Numbered from the stretch's first letter, positions 1-8,991 are shown. The stretch: DNA of 64,000 nucleotides from Fimbriimonas sp. (GCA_029866005.1 JARXAE010000025.1:1-64000); one strand, 5' to 3'. A program made the numbers and translations. Notes: generated by a model from the sequence alone, not told the origin.

Positions 1-238
1 GGGCGGAACTTCCCCGCCCTCGGCCCATACGGTGCCTTTCGGTGCTTCTGAAACCGGTCATCCACCTTCTGTTTCGGGGAACGCCGCAACGCGGCTATTA
101 ACCCTACTCCTCCGGCGCCAAGCTCTTTCGAACGCGATTCAAAGTTTTGCGTCGCCTATCCGTTTCGGCCACTGGCCCACTTAGAGTCAGTAGGACGATT
201 CGGATGATGATTTGTTCGCCAGGGAGTTCAGTTGGTGC
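1..238. other. Non-coding left edge with several hairpins
   Basis: No convincing reading frame is visible. The stretch holds several short perfect hairpins: GGGCGG/CCGCCC at 1-19, GCCGC/GCGGC near 93-105, and smaller ones. On the minus strand this is the region just downstream of the beta-propeller gene. It may be an RNA leader or terminator region for something off the window, but it did not match tmRNA, SRP RNA or a riboswitch consensus that I could recall. Confidence 0.3.
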
Positions 239-1132
239 TCAGGATTTTGGGTAAGCGACTCGCACGGCTTTTGTGCGCTGGATCAGGACGAGGATTTCTT
301 TGCCGTGTTGGGTGAGGGCGCTGGCTTGAGTGAAGCCTTCGCCGAGGACCTTTGCGGTGGCTTTGTCGCCGTCGATGGTGATTTCAGTGAGTCGGCCAGA
401 GCCTTCGATTTGGAGCATCGTCTTCGCTCCCGAGGTGCGAAGACCATCGGGGCGGGTGAACTTGACGGAGGTTTCGAGGTCGACAATTGGCCCTGCGGTT
501 CCGTCGCGTTGCACTCGGACTCGGGAGAACTTTCCGTTGAAGTAGTTGTTGAAGTACAGGGCTCCGTCAGCAAGGAATGTGAGTCCGTCGATGCCGCGAA
601 GCTGAGGGTCACTGACCCATATATCCAGCGCAGTTGCCTTTGGCTTGAGGCGAAGGATTCGCGAGTCGCTCATATCGCTGACGTAAACAGTTCCGTCCTT
701 TGCGACGGCGATATCGTTGAACAAGCCGCCTCCGGGGGTTGGATAGGTTCCTTTCGGGGCTCCGGTCTTGAGGTCGAACGACCTGAGCGCGGTCTGTCCG
801 CCCGCGGCCGCGTTTCTGCCGGACGCGACGTTGGAGCAGACCCAGAGGGTCTTTCGCTTCTCGTCGGCGAGGACGCCGAGGACGTTTGTGAGCCCCGCTT
901 CGGACGCTTTGATCCAGGGTTCAGCTTGGGTTTGCTTGGGCAGGGCGCGGTAAATCGTCCCCTTGGCGGTGCTTCCGAAATAGACGGTGCCGTCCTTGGT
1001 TGAGGTGATGCTTTCTGGTGAAGCTCCGGGCTCGCTGATTCCTACTTCGGTCGGCGGCTCGGTTTGGGTTGGTTCTTCGAAAGTTAGAAGGTGGGATGAG
1101 ACGACGAGGGAAGCAAGGGTCAGGGTGATCAT
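239..1132 (-). CDS. Exported SMP-30/gluconolactonase-like beta-propeller protein
   Basis: A 297-residue protein with a short hydrophobic N-terminus (about residues 1-16, ending near SSHLL), consistent with export. The remainder reads as repeated beta-propeller blades of the SMP-30/gluconolactonase/LRE type: GTVYVSDMSDSRILRL (about 148-162) and IDGLTFLADGALYFNNYF (about 181-198) are the family's typical NHL-like strands. Known members are lactonases or sugar-binding propellers that need a divalent metal. The substrate here cannot be inferred. It is transcribed alone or with the small gene upstream at 1268-1711 (135-base gap). The start ATG at 1132 is the only one that keeps the hydrophobic leader. 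Confidence 0.75.
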   Translation of the reverse strand: MITLTLASLVVSSHLLTFEEPTQTEPPTEVGISEPGASPESITSTKDGTVYFGSTAKGTIYRALPKQTQAEPWIKASEAGLTNVLGVLADEKRKTLWVCSNVASGRNAAAGGQTALRSFDLKTGAPKGTYPTPGGGLFNDIAVAKDGTVYVSDMSDSRILRLKPKATALDIWVSDPQLRGIDGLTFLADGALYFNNYFNGKFSRVRVQRDGTAGPIVDLETSVKFTRPDGLRTSGAKTMLQIEGSGRLTEITIDGDKATAKVLGEGFTQASALTQHGKEILVLIQRTKAVRVAYPKS

Positions 1133-1187
1133 GGTGTTTCTCGGTGAAAAGTTAAGCGGAGAATACTCGTTTTGGGCGGCGAGAACA

Positions 1188-1214
1188 GATGCCTACACAG
1201 CGCGTGCAGGCATC
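1188..1214. repeat. Inverted repeat between two minus-strand genes
   Basis: Arms GATGCCT (1188-1194) and AGGCATC (1208-1214) are perfect complements around a 13-base loop. No T-run follows on the minus strand, so it is not a canonical terminator. The loop shares CACAGCGC with another hairpin at 1902-1924. Confidence 0.35.
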
Positions 1215-1267
1215 AGAGTGACCCAGGACAATCAATCGCCGCTTTTCAGGATCCTTAATAATCAGCT

Positions 1268-1711
1268 TCAGAATTCGTGGATCCAAGCGCGATCAGTTCC
1301 AAAGACAAGCACCCCGAAGAGTCGCTCAACAGTTCCCATTCGACGAACAAGTTTGAGTGGCGTGGGGATTTCCCGGCAAATATGCAACGCCTCGACAAAG
1401 GTGATGCGCCGAACGGTTAAGTCTTCGGTGTCCCATCTGTGCTTTTTGGCAAACCCTTGAAGGTCGTCCTGAGCAAGCTCTTGGCTTGTATAAAGGTCCA
1501 AGAAGCCGCAATTCGGATGCGATTGCAGCTTCGAGATCACGGGGCGATTGAGAGATTCGATCCACACGGTGAAGTGGACCTTGGGTTGCCCCTCCTGTAA
1601 GATCCATTCCATCGGATCTTCCCAGATCGAGTCAATATCGGCGATCAGGGATTGGTGCAAAGGGTCGGCAACGGGCGCCGAAGTTGGTTGAGTGATGTTT
1701 CTCATGTGCAT
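1268..1711 (-). CDS. Hypothetical protein, 147 residues
   Basis: I do not recognise this protein. I place the start at the ATG at 1711 (MHMRNITQP) because GGAG lies six bases upstream; a longer frame reaches 1780 but has no ribosome site. It has no signal peptide or membrane segment and looks cytosolic. There is a central IWIESL-like stretch and a C-terminal half rich in charged and hydrophobic residues (RRITFVEALHICREI). Codon use resembles the neighbours. It could be co-transcribed with the beta-propeller gene downstream, but a hairpin sits between them. Confidence 0.55.
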   Translation of the reverse strand: MHMRNITQPTSAPVADPLHQSLIADIDSIWEDPMEWILQEGQPKVHFTVWIESLNRPVISKLQSHPNCGFLDLYTSQELAQDDLQGFAKKHRWDTEDLTVRRITFVEALHICREIPTPLKLVRRMGTVERLFGVLVFGTDRAWIHEF

Positions 1712-1901
1712 GGTTCTCCACACACCCGAGGCTGGCTGGTTCGTTGTTTCGGAGCACTGCTCCGCACATCGTTTTGGCACCGTGGGGATTCACCTCGGTT
1801 GCCGGGCCTGAGCCGCTCTGGATGTCAACCAGAGGTTACTTTAACGCGCGGTGAGAATTCAACAACGCGCGCGACTCACGGGAGGCGTTGATGACAAGCT
1901 A

Positions 1902-1924
1902 CCTGCACAGCGCAGCCGTGCAGG
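1902..1924. repeat. Inverted repeat downstream of the GH5 gene
   Basis: Perfect arms CCTGCAC (1902-1908) and GTGCAGG (1918-1924) around a nine-base loop lie just past the GH5 stop codon on the minus strand. No T-tract follows. It may act as a transcript 3' stabiliser or a weak terminator. Confidence 0.4.
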
Positions 1925-1937
1925 CAGCAAACTCACT

Positions 1938-2879
1938 CTATCTAACCTTCCAGCCTCGGATGATTTCCCGGACGTACTTTCCGGCATCCGTCAGTTGGGA
2001 AGCCGGCCAGTTGCCCTGGGTGTTGGCACCAGGTTTGAGGACGGCGGCGCCTTCGACTTTGTCTGCGACGGACCAGTTGCACATCGTCAAGGAGTTCTTT
2101 TTGGCGAAGGCCAGCCACTCTTTGGTAGAGGCGTCGTCAACTGCGCCATTCCCGTCGTAGTTGACGGTTCCCCATTCGGTGATCACAAGCGGAATGCCGG
2201 CGTTGAGGGCCTTTTGGGCTTTGTCGCGAAGGTACTGCTTGTGACCCGCAGCGTAGAAGTGGAGGGTGTAGGCGACGTTTCGATCCTTGATTGGGTTGGG
2301 GATCACGTCCTCAACGTCCTGGGACCAGTTCGGAGTTCCGACGACGATAAGGTTGTCGGGGTCGTTTTTGCGGATGGCGGCGATCACGGTTTCGGCGTAA
2401 GGCTTGATCGTGTCTTTCCAACTGACCTTGAGGGGTTCGTTGTAGATCTCATAGATCACGTTCTTGTTCTTGCCATACTTCTTGGAGATCGCAGAGAAGA
2501 ACTCGACGGACTGGGCGGTATGGGCTTCGGCTTTGTGGTCGTGCCAGTCGACGATGACGTAGATACCCTCTTTGACGGCGGCATCAATAACGGCTTCGGC
2601 TTTGGCGAGCTCAACCTGGGGTTGCTTGAGATATCCACCTTCGTCGGCGGCGATGGCGGCGCGGACGATGCTGCACTTCCAGTCATCCTTCAGCCACTTG
2701 ACGGTGCCAGCGGTGTAGTACTTGCCGATCCATTGACTCCAGAAAAGGCTCATGCCTTGGAGGGCAACGGGCTTGCCGTCTTTGGCGACGATCCGGTTTC
2801 CTTTGGCTTGGAGAAGACCGTAGGTGTCAACCGGACGGGCGTCTTTGAACATCATTGTTGCGATCAGAGCTGTGAGCAT
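1938..2879 (-). CDS. Glycoside hydrolase family 5 endoglucanase-like
   Basis: A 313-residue GH5 (clan A, TIM-barrel) hydrolase resembling the bacterial GH5_2 endo-1,4-beta-glucanases. The acid/base glutamate lies in VIYEIYNEPL (E148) and the nucleophile in LVITEWGT (E235). Other family landmarks are the strand VIVDWHDH (108-115) and LHFYAAGH (206-213). The N-terminus is only weakly hydrophobic (MLTALIATMMF), so export is likely but the leader is minimal. It sits 36 bases after the GH51 gene on the same strand and probably shares its transcript. Together they suggest removal of arabinose side chains plus backbone cutting of plant cell-wall glycans. Confidence 0.85.
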   Translation of the reverse strand: MLTALIATMMFKDARPVDTYGLLQAKGNRIVAKDGKPVALQGMSLFWSQWIGKYYTAGTVKWLKDDWKCSIVRAAIAADEGGYLKQPQVELAKAEAVIDAAVKEGIYVIVDWHDHKAEAHTAQSVEFFSAISKKYGKNKNVIYEIYNEPLKVSWKDTIKPYAETVIAAIRKNDPDNLIVVGTPNWSQDVEDVIPNPIKDRNVAYTLHFYAAGHKQYLRDKAQKALNAGIPLVITEWGTVNYDGNGAVDDASTKEWLAFAKKNSLTMCNWSVADKVEGAAVLKPGANTQGNWPASQLTDAGKYVREIIRGWKVR

Positions 2880-2915
2880 GGCGTTACCGTTAAATCATAT
2901 CACCAAATTCCGCTT

Positions 2916-4823
2916 CTAGAGCGGGATGGTGATGACTCCGCAGCCGAGGCGGGGAACGGTTGTGCCTTTTAGCTGAATGATATCAACTTTACGGGCGCGA
3001 CCGGGGGCGTTTTTGTCGGTCTCGGCTTCGCCGGTGACAATGTACGCCTTGGCTTGGTCGAGCTTTGCGCCGGGGTAGTTGAGGTCCAGCTTGACGGCCT
3101 GGCTGGTTGGGTTAACGACGCCGACGGTGAGGGTCTTTCGATCCGCCGAGAGGGCGGCTTCGATGTCGAGTTCGCCAAAGTTACCTTTGATTTGAACCGG
3201 AATAGAGCCGTAGCGCTGGCGGTAGACCTGGAGGACGAGGCCGGTGCTTTCCATTTCGGCGGCGGTGCGGTTCGTTTTGAAGCCACCGATGACGTTGACG
3301 GTTTGGGCGTAGGTCGCGATTTGGATGATGTCGGACTGGCGGAAGAACTCGTGGAGTCCGGCGGCGATGCCGAGGGCGTCCGCGAGGTCGTATTCGCAGC
3401 CAAGTTCACCGTAGGTGTAGTCGCGGTGCCAGTAGTTCCATTCATCCATCGCGATGGGGATGGTTTTGCCGTTCAGGTGCTTCATGCCCTTTTGCATCTT
3501 GCGATGGCCGTCGGCTTTCTTGCGGATATTGGTTGCCATCTGTTTGACGGCTTGGTTGATGGGGAATCGCTGATTCTTATTCCAAGGGAGACGACCGTCG
3601 TAGAAGTGCTCGGAGATCAGGTCCATGTATTCGGAGGATCGCTCGAGCATGCCTTTGGACCAGCTTCGATTCGCGGATTTGCCATCCAGGCCAGTGACAT
3701 CAGGGTCGCCGAGATCACCGCTCCCAATAAGGGTGAGAGAGGGGTCGGCTTTGAGCATCGCCTCGGACACCCAGTTGTGCTTGCGGGTGTAGTGGTCTAG
3801 CTTCATGTAGCCAAGTTGGAAGTCACCCCACATTTCGTTTCCGACGCACCAGATTTTGATGTCGTAGGGTTTGCGGTAGCCGTTCTTCACTCTCCAGGAG
3901 CCGCCGATGGTCTTGGCTGATCCGTTGCAGTATTCGACCCATTGGGCGGCGGTGTAGGCGTCGCCGAAGCCAGTGTTGACGGCGATCAGGGGATCGGTGC
4001 CGATTTCCTTGCAGAACTGGATGAATTCGTCGGTGCCGAAATCGTTGTGCTCGACTCCGCCCCAGGCGGGGTTGCCCCGCGGCGGACGGCGGTCGCGGTC
4101 GCCGATTCCGTCGCGCCAGTCGTAACCGCTCACGAAGTTTCCGCCGGGCCAGCGGTAGATGGTGCCGCCGAGATCTTTGAGCTGCTTGAGCGTGTCTCGG
4201 CGCATACCTTTGACGTTATCGGCGGGCATGATCGAGAGGGTGCCGAGGGCGATGGAGCCGCCATCGACAGCGACGGAAATGGTCATTTCGTCGCTGGTTT
4301 TGTCAGCCTTGAACCTGTAGGGAAACTTCGCGTAGCTTCCAGGCTTGGGGCTGATGGTTGTGGTTTCGGAGCCGAACGAGACGGAAACTTTGGGGGTGCC
4401 AGCGAGGGGCTTAAGCCAGATGTAGCCAATGTATTCTTTTCCGGCGAGGGTGCCGAGGCGGTGCTGGCTGATCTTGGTTCCGTCGGCGAGGACGGGAGTG
4501 TGGCGACCGACAAAGACGTCTTGTTTCGACATTTCGACTTTGCCAGTGTTGATTTCCCAGGGCGATGCGCCGATGCCGGGGAAGTCGGTGTCTTTCATCG
4601 AGACATAGGGCGCGTAGGTGGCTTTGATGGGGTGGAAGAACTTACGATCTTCGAGCATCTCGGCCCAGATTCCACCGTAGATGCAGCGGCCCAGGTGTTC
4701 AATGAACTGACCATAGATATAAGGATTGATCACGTCCCGGGTTTTGGTTGGGTCTATGGAGACGCTAACTGAACTGGCATCTTGCATGGCAAGTGATAAG
4801 AATGCCACGGTGGCTATAACCAT
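2916..4823 (-). CDS. GH51 alpha-L-arabinofuranosidase
   Basis: 635 residues, a usual size for GH51. A hydrophobic leader of about 17 residues (MVIATVAFLSLAMQD) suggests secretion. The N-terminal jelly-roll part is followed by the catalytic barrel: YRWPGGNFVSGYDW is a family signature, the acid/base is E330 in WCVGNEMWG, and the nucleophile is E461 in AMDEWNYWHRDY. The enzyme releases terminal arabinofuranose from arabinoxylan or arabinan. It leads a two-gene unit with the GH5 enzyme. The tRNA-Tyr gene lies 45 bases upstream on the same strand. The start at 4823 is the first ATG compatible with the leader. Confidence 0.9.
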   Translation of the reverse strand: MVIATVAFLSLAMQDASSVSVSIDPTKTRDVINPYIYGQFIEHLGRCIYGGIWAEMLEDRKFFHPIKATYAPYVSMKDTDFPGIGASPWEINTGKVEMSKQDVFVGRHTPVLADGTKISQHRLGTLAGKEYIGYIWLKPLAGTPKVSVSFGSETTTISPKPGSYAKFPYRFKADKTSDEMTISVAVDGGSIALGTLSIMPADNVKGMRRDTLKQLKDLGGTIYRWPGGNFVSGYDWRDGIGDRDRRPPRGNPAWGGVEHNDFGTDEFIQFCKEIGTDPLIAVNTGFGDAYTAAQWVEYCNGSAKTIGGSWRVKNGYRKPYDIKIWCVGNEMWGDFQLGYMKLDHYTRKHNWVSEAMLKADPSLTLIGSGDLGDPDVTGLDGKSANRSWSKGMLERSSEYMDLISEHFYDGRLPWNKNQRFPINQAVKQMATNIRKKADGHRKMQKGMKHLNGKTIPIAMDEWNYWHRDYTYGELGCEYDLADALGIAAGLHEFFRQSDIIQIATYAQTVNVIGGFKTNRTAAEMESTGLVLQVYRQRYGSIPVQIKGNFGELDIEAALSADRKTLTVGVVNPTSQAVKLDLNYPGAKLDQAKAYIVTGEAETDKNAPGRARKVDIIQLKGTTVPRLGCGVITIPL

Positions 4824-4868
4824 GCGTGCATTTTACACACAGATTTAGCGGAAAATCGGAAAAGAAAG

Positions 4869-4954
4869 TGGTGGTGAGTGATGGATTCGAACCAACGTAA
4901 GCTCTCGCTGACAGATTTACAGTCTGTTCCCATTGTCCACTCGGGCAACTCACC
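4869..4954 (-). tRNA. tRNA-Tyr (anticodon GTA)
   Basis: The acceptor arms GGTGAGT (4954-4948) and ACTCACC (4879-4873) pair fully. The anticodon loop CTGTAAA carries GTA. A long class II variable arm precedes the T-loop GGTTCGAATCC. The discriminator is A, and CCA is encoded at 4871-4869. Total length is 86 nt. Confidence 0.96.
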
Positions 4955-5059
4955 ACGCGGACAAGAGAAGATTATACCACAACCTTGATCGAGGTTCTTA
5001 GAGACAAAAACCGTTACAACTGTCCGTTTGTCGTTAGATTCTTAGTTCAAAATAGTCGG

Positions 5060-5740
5060 GTGCGCCGTGCTTTTACGTTGATTGAGCTGCTTGTCGTGAT
5101 CGCGATTATTGCGATTCTCGCCGCGATCCTGTTTCCGGTTTTTGCTCAGGCGAAACAGGCAGCTAAGGCGGCTTCTTGCATGTCGAATTTACGGCAACTG
5201 GACATCTCTTTTGTGATGTACCAGAGCGACAACGACGATCAGTTTCCGCTGGGGGCTTATGGCGATATGACGTCGACGGTGATCTGGCACGACATGATCA
5301 ATCCGTATGTGAAGAACAAGCAGGTTTGGCTTTGCCCTTGTTCGACAGTGAGCAAGTTTGACCAGAGCGGGGCGGAGACTTCGCACTTCGGCTACAACGT
5401 CCGGTACCTGACGAACCTTGAGTTGGATTTTTCGAACCTGGACACTCAGCGAGCGGTGACTTCGACTGCGCTCGGTGATCCCGCGGGGACGGTGGCGTTG
5501 TCGACGGGTCGGGCTTCGGTGAAGGGGTCTTGGTGCGGGGATGATGGGAAGTTTTTGCTTCGGCCTTCGGACTACTTGGACATGAGTGGCTCAGCGGGCT
5601 TTGACTGCTGGGGGATTCCCGATCCGAATGCAATGGAGAGTGCGATCATTGCCTGGGCGGATGGGCATGCTTCTAAGAGGAAGATGAGTGGCTTTTATCT
5701 GGGGCAGACACCGACGGATCGGTACTTTGATTTAGAGTAA
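5060..5740 (+). CDS. Type IV pilin-like protein with DUF1559-type C-terminus
   Basis: I choose the GTG at 5060, giving the leader [17 protein letters not shown]; an upstream TTG at 4985 adds 25 unlikely residues. Cleavage after Ala-4 and methylation of the new N-terminal Phe by prepilin peptidase are expected, with the +5 Glu of FTLIE conserved. The hydrophobic helix runs to about residue 25 and ends [13 protein letters not shown], the form common in Armatimonadota and Planctomycetota. The remainder is the H-X9-DG/DUF1559 fold with an AWADGHAS element near the C-terminus. Such proteins are secreted pseudopilins or surface proteins of unknown role. Two related but leaderless proteins follow. 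Confidence 0.85.
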   Translation: MRRAFTLIELLVVIAIIAILAAILFPVFAQAKQAAKAASCMSNLRQLDISFVMYQSDNDDQFPLGAYGDMTSTVIWHDMINPYVKNKQVWLCPCSTVSKFDQSGAETSHFGYNVRYLTNLELDFSNLDTQRAVTSTALGDPAGTVALSTGRASVKGSWCGDDGKFLLRPSDYLDMSGSAGFDCWGIPDPNAMESAIIAWADGHASKRKMSGFYLGQTPTDRYFDLE

Positions 5741-5759
5741 GTCGTGTTAGACTTGGGTT

Positions 5760-6383
5760 GTGGAGCCGGAACCAGCCAAGCATAACTCGAGATTCACGCT
5801 CTTTCATGGCGTGATCGTTGGAGTGCTCCTGATTGGGGCCTATGCCATGATTGCTCCAGTATCTCGTTCAGCCAAGCCTGCTGCAAAAAAAGTTGTTTGC
5901 ATGTCCAACATGAAACAAGTAGCGACTGCCCAGTTGATCTACTCGGTAGATTACGATGGAGCAATCTCGCCTTACTACACGTTTGACGGAGCTGCCGCAC
6001 AGTCCAATTGGGTCACAGCAACACTTCCGTATGTGAAGAACTATGAGATTCTGCTGTGCTCAGAATCCGCGAGATCTAAGGCTGACCCATCGAATTCTAA
6101 ACAGGAAATGGACTATGAGCATTTCCCGTTGATCTTGAAGCACGAAGGCAAGGACAAGCTGATTTGGCTCGACAAAATCGCGAGCCCCGAACGGTCCGGA
6201 TGGATGCATGACCCAGTGCTCAAGTCGGCAAAGGTGAGGGACGGAGAAGAGATTGAGACGAATCACAAGCAGTATCCCAACAGTTTCTCAGTCATGTTCT
6301 TCGATAGCCATGTGAAATACGTCCCGACACAAAAAGGGGTTGGCTCCGATGCAATGAGCACCGACGGAGTTTGGTTGAAGTGA
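5760..6383 (+). CDS. Pilin-like membrane-anchored protein lacking the prepilin cleavage motif
   Basis: 207 residues from a GTG at 5760. One transmembrane helix (about 14-32, FHGVIVGVLLIGAYAMI) is followed by CMSNMKQVATAQLIYS, which matches the start of the globular part of DUF1559 pilins (compare [17 protein letters not shown] in the gene before). There is no FTLIE cleavage site. The C-terminal MFFDSHVKYVPT resembles the family's final DGH element. It overlaps the next gene by one base (TGATG) and is clearly its paralogue, so the two are likely translated together. Probably inner-membrane anchored; role unknown. Confidence 0.75.
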   Translation: MEPEPAKHNSRFTLFHGVIVGVLLIGAYAMIAPVSRSAKPAAKKVVCMSNMKQVATAQLIYSVDYDGAISPYYTFDGAAAQSNWVTATLPYVKNYEILLCSESARSKADPSNSKQEMDYEHFPLILKHEGKDKLIWLDKIASPERSGWMHDPVLKSAKVRDGEEIETNHKQYPNSFSVMFFDSHVKYVPTQKGVGSDAMSTDGVWLK

Positions 6384-7009
6384 TGGGAGACGCATTTTAT
6401 GGCGAGAAGAAGTCTCTCGGATGTTTTGCGGAATGGGTGATCGGGACCGTTGTCGGATTAGTCGTCATGGCACTCCTCTATCTGATGATCACTCCCGCGA
6501 GGACTGGACATGACCGGTCGCAGTGCATTTCTCAGCTAAAGCAGCTGTCGATAGCTCAGTTGATCTACGCTGCTGACGAAAGCGACACTCTTCCACCTTA
6601 CTACTCGTTTGATGGACCCGACTCCAAACGTGCGTTTGTGGAGGCAATCGACCCTTACGCAAAGAATGCCATGATATACGCTTGCCCAAAGTCTCCTGCA
6701 GGTAAGTCTGCGATTGGGGAATCGAATCCAGTTCTCGGATACGAGCACTTTGTCCTGATCTTGCGGGAGAGAGGGCGGAATGGGTTAATTGAGTTAGTGG
6801 ATATGGAGGAACCGACCCGGAAGGCATGGATGCATGACCCGATCGTCAAGCTTGAGGTCAAAGGTGATGGTGAGCATATAGAGACTTACCACGGTCCTGG
6901 TAAGAGTGGGTTCTTCGTGTCCTTCTTCGATGGACACGTTCGTTGGACACCCACAGTTCCCGGGCTGGGGAGCGATCCGATGAACACGCTTGGGGTTTGG
7001 CAGAAGTAG
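6383..7009 (+). CDS. Second leaderless pilin-like membrane protein (paralogue)
   Basis: The ATG at 6383 overlaps the preceding stop by one base; an in-frame TTG at 6371 is less likely. The 208-residue product has a single helix (about 16-36, VIGTVVGLVVMALLYLMI), then QCISQLKQLSIAQLIYAAD and a C-terminal FFDGHVRWTPT followed by GLGSDPMNTLGVW. This mirrors the previous protein (GVGSDAMSTDGVW) along its whole length, so the pair arose by tandem duplication. As there, no FTLIE peptidase site is visible. Function unknown; likely an anchored homologue of DUF1559 pseudopilins. Confidence 0.75.
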   Translation: MGDAFYGEKKSLGCFAEWVIGTVVGLVVMALLYLMITPARTGHDRSQCISQLKQLSIAQLIYAADESDTLPPYYSFDGPDSKRAFVEAIDPYAKNAMIYACPKSPAGKSAIGESNPVLGYEHFVLILRERGRNGLIELVDMEEPTRKAWMHDPIVKLEVKGDGEHIETYHGPGKSGFFVSFFDGHVRWTPTVPGLGSDPMNTLGVWQK

Positions 7010-7127
7010 GTATCTGGTTTCGGATTGACGCTGACCGCAGTGGAACTGGACACTTTTCAGTCTGTGCAATTTGCAGAAATTGCGTACAATAGGTTTGAGC
7101 TTGCAGAGCCAAGGATGGGCGCGGGGC

Positions 7128-7907
7128 ATGAGACAGGAAGTTAGGGACGCAGATTTAGAGATTTTTCGGGATGAGGCGCGGAGCATTGGGTTCTCGCTCG
7201 TACAACGCCTGTACCTTCGGAAGGCGCATCGCATTGCGCTCCGGAACCCGCTTGAGGCGTTGACTCCCCTTCCGATCGGTCGAGCGGACCAATTTGAAGA
7301 TGCCTTCCAGGCCGAGATGGTGCGGCGCTTCATTGATCCCTTTTTTGGCGAGCTTTGGTATGCATGCCGGGAGCGATTCTGGGCGTTTGAAGACGGGATT
7401 GCGAAGCTGAAGTCTTCGGAGATTGCGGAGTTTCGGGAGCTACCGAATACGGTTCGGGATGTTGCTTTGGGGCTTTACGAGGCGCTGCGATGGGCTGACT
7501 TGATGCACGCGGATATTGCGGAGAGTGAGTCGAAGCCTTGGCTTTCGCCGGGACTGCCGTCGTTTCATCCGGGTGACCGCCAGGCTTCGGCCCTTTATGC
7601 CGTGGCCGAGAAAAACGTTCTTGAGTACGAGCGGAACTATCAGGAGCTGACGGGCGGGATCGAGCGGACGAAGGCTCAGGCGAGCGTGTTTATAACGACT
7701 TTGGATGCGCTTCGACTGAAGATGCTTTCGTATCGGCACGTTGGCCGAGATCCGTCGTTAGGTTCTCAGGATTTCTTGTCGGCTTTGGCTGAGGCTCGGG
7801 CGCAGTTATCAGCGATTGATAAGGCTTTGGACGAGGTTGATTTGAGCCACTATCCGACAGCCGTTGCGTACGTGGAGTACGGTTCTCAGAAAGCGGTTAT
7901 CGAATGA
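7128..7907 (+). CDS. Uncharacterised helical protein
   Basis: About 259 residues from the ATG at 7128; the open frame extends upstream to a TTG at 7071, but the ATG is the first plausible initiation codon. I do not recognise a family. It appears soluble and mostly alpha-helical, without signal peptide or membrane segment. A C-terminal part (about 170-250) rich in Glu, Ala, Leu and Arg could form a coiled coil. It stands alone between the pilin-like genes and the oxidoreductase. A TACAAT sequence at 7085-7090 could be a -10 element. Confidence 0.6.
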   Translation: MRQEVRDADLEIFRDEARSIGFSLVQRLYLRKAHRIALRNPLEALTPLPIGRADQFEDAFQAEMVRRFIDPFFGELWYACRERFWAFEDGIAKLKSSEIAEFRELPNTVRDVALGLYEALRWADLMHADIAESESKPWLSPGLPSFHPGDRQASALYAVAEKNVLEYERNYQELTGGIERTKAQASVFITTLDALRLKMLSYRHVGRDPSLGSQDFLSALAEARAQLSAIDKALDEVDLSHYPTAVAYVEYGSQKAVIE

Positions 7908-7956
7908 TCATTCCGGGTTGATTGTGACCAGCACCTAGGCTAAACTCCCTGCTGAC

Positions 7957-8946
7957 ATGGCAGAAGTTCGGTTTGGGTTGATTGGTGTTGGTGGGTTTGC
8001 TCGGTATCGAGTTGCGAACTTGCTCAAGGTGAAGGGGGCCAGCGTGGTGGCGATGGCGGATACGTCGGCAGACAATATCTCGGCGATGAAGGCGGCGCAT
8101 CCGCAAAGCACGGGCGCAGCCGAGTACGGCGATTACAAGGATTTACTGAAGGATCCAAATGTAGACGCGGTGATGATCATGACTCCGCACACGCTGCACG
8201 CTCAGCAGATCGTGGATGCTCTCGAAGCAGGTAAGCACGCTTGCGTGGAGAAGCCGATGGTTTGTACGGTGACGGACGCTCACCGAGTGATTGCCGCTCA
8301 GAAGGCATCCGGGAAGGTCGGAATGGTCTCGTACCAGCGGCACTTCGATTCGGTTTATCGCAAGATCAAGGGGATGATCGATAGTGGCGAGGCGGGCGAG
8401 ATTCAGTTCATTGCGGGCTTGAGCTGCCAAGAGTGGAAGGTGGCTTGCGCCGGAACTTGGCGCCACGATCCGGCCTTGAGCGGTGGCGGACAGTTGAACG
8501 ATACCGGTTCGCACTTCGTTGACATCATGCTTTGGGTGACCGGTTTGCAGGCCGAGACGGTTTCGGCGGTGGGCGATAATCGCGGGCTTCAAGTCGATAT
8601 TGATTCGGCGCTTGCTATCAAGTTCAAGAACGGCGCGGTCGGCAACATCTCGATCATTGGCGACTCGACCAACTGGCACGAGGACATGACGATCATGGGG
8701 ACCAAGCTTGGCTTCTTCGTTCGGGGCGGCAAGCTGACGGTGCGAAACTTGGCCAAGGATCGGATTGTTTATGAAGAGACTTACGGTGGCTCGACGCCGG
8801 ATCAGCACTTCTTCGACTGTATCACGCAGGGTATTCCTTGCGAGAGCGGCTTTGAGTGCGGGCTTGAGGTGATTCGTCTGACCGAAGCGGCTTGGAAGTC
8901 GATGGAAGCCAGCGGGGCGATGGTTCGCGTTTCGGACTTGGGTTAA
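7957..8946 (+). CDS. Gfo/Idh/MocA-family NAD(P)-dependent oxidoreductase
   Basis: 329 residues with the N-terminal Rossmann motif GLIGVGGFARY (7-17), an acidic residue in MADTS that fits NAD binding, and the family's EKP at 98-100 (VEKPMVCT). The C-terminal substrate domain contains LNDTGSHFVDIMLW, the usual Asp-X3-His region. Members oxidise or reduce sugars, inositols or their derivatives; the substrate is not predictable here. A strong hairpin terminator follows the stop directly. The glycoside hydrolases nearby make a sugar substrate plausible, but this is inference. Confidence 0.88.
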   Translation: MAEVRFGLIGVGGFARYRVANLLKVKGASVVAMADTSADNISAMKAAHPQSTGAAEYGDYKDLLKDPNVDAVMIMTPHTLHAQQIVDALEAGKHACVEKPMVCTVTDAHRVIAAQKASGKVGMVSYQRHFDSVYRKIKGMIDSGEAGEIQFIAGLSCQEWKVACAGTWRHDPALSGGGQLNDTGSHFVDIMLWVTGLQAETVSAVGDNRGLQVDIDSALAIKFKNGAVGNISIIGDSTNWHEDMTIMGTKLGFFVRGGKLTVRNLAKDRIVYEETYGGSTPDQHFFDCITQGIPCESGFECGLEVIRLTEAAWKSMEASGAMVRVSDLG

Positions 8947-8950
8947 TGCC

Positions 8951-8987
8951 AAACCGGGTCGCTCGGTTTTCGAGCGACCCGGTTTTC
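8951..8987. terminator. Bidirectional intrinsic terminator
   Basis: The inverted repeat AACCGGGTCGCTCG / CGAGCGACCCGGTT has a four-base loop and is followed by TTTTCCGTTTT. It lies between convergent genes ending at 8946 (+) and 8992 (-), with A-rich sequence on the other side, so it can serve both. Confidence 0.9.
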
Positions 8988-8991
8988 CGTT

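Noticed and set aside
1851-2972. Plus-strand ORF of 373 residues opposite the GH5 gene
   Set aside because: Antisense to a gene with clear catalytic motifs; its translation is Gly/Val/Asp-rich, as expected from the GC-biased codons of the real gene.
3054-4772. Two long plus-strand ORFs (248 and 276 residues) opposite the GH51 gene
   Set aside because: Codon-bias shadows of the arabinofuranosidase.
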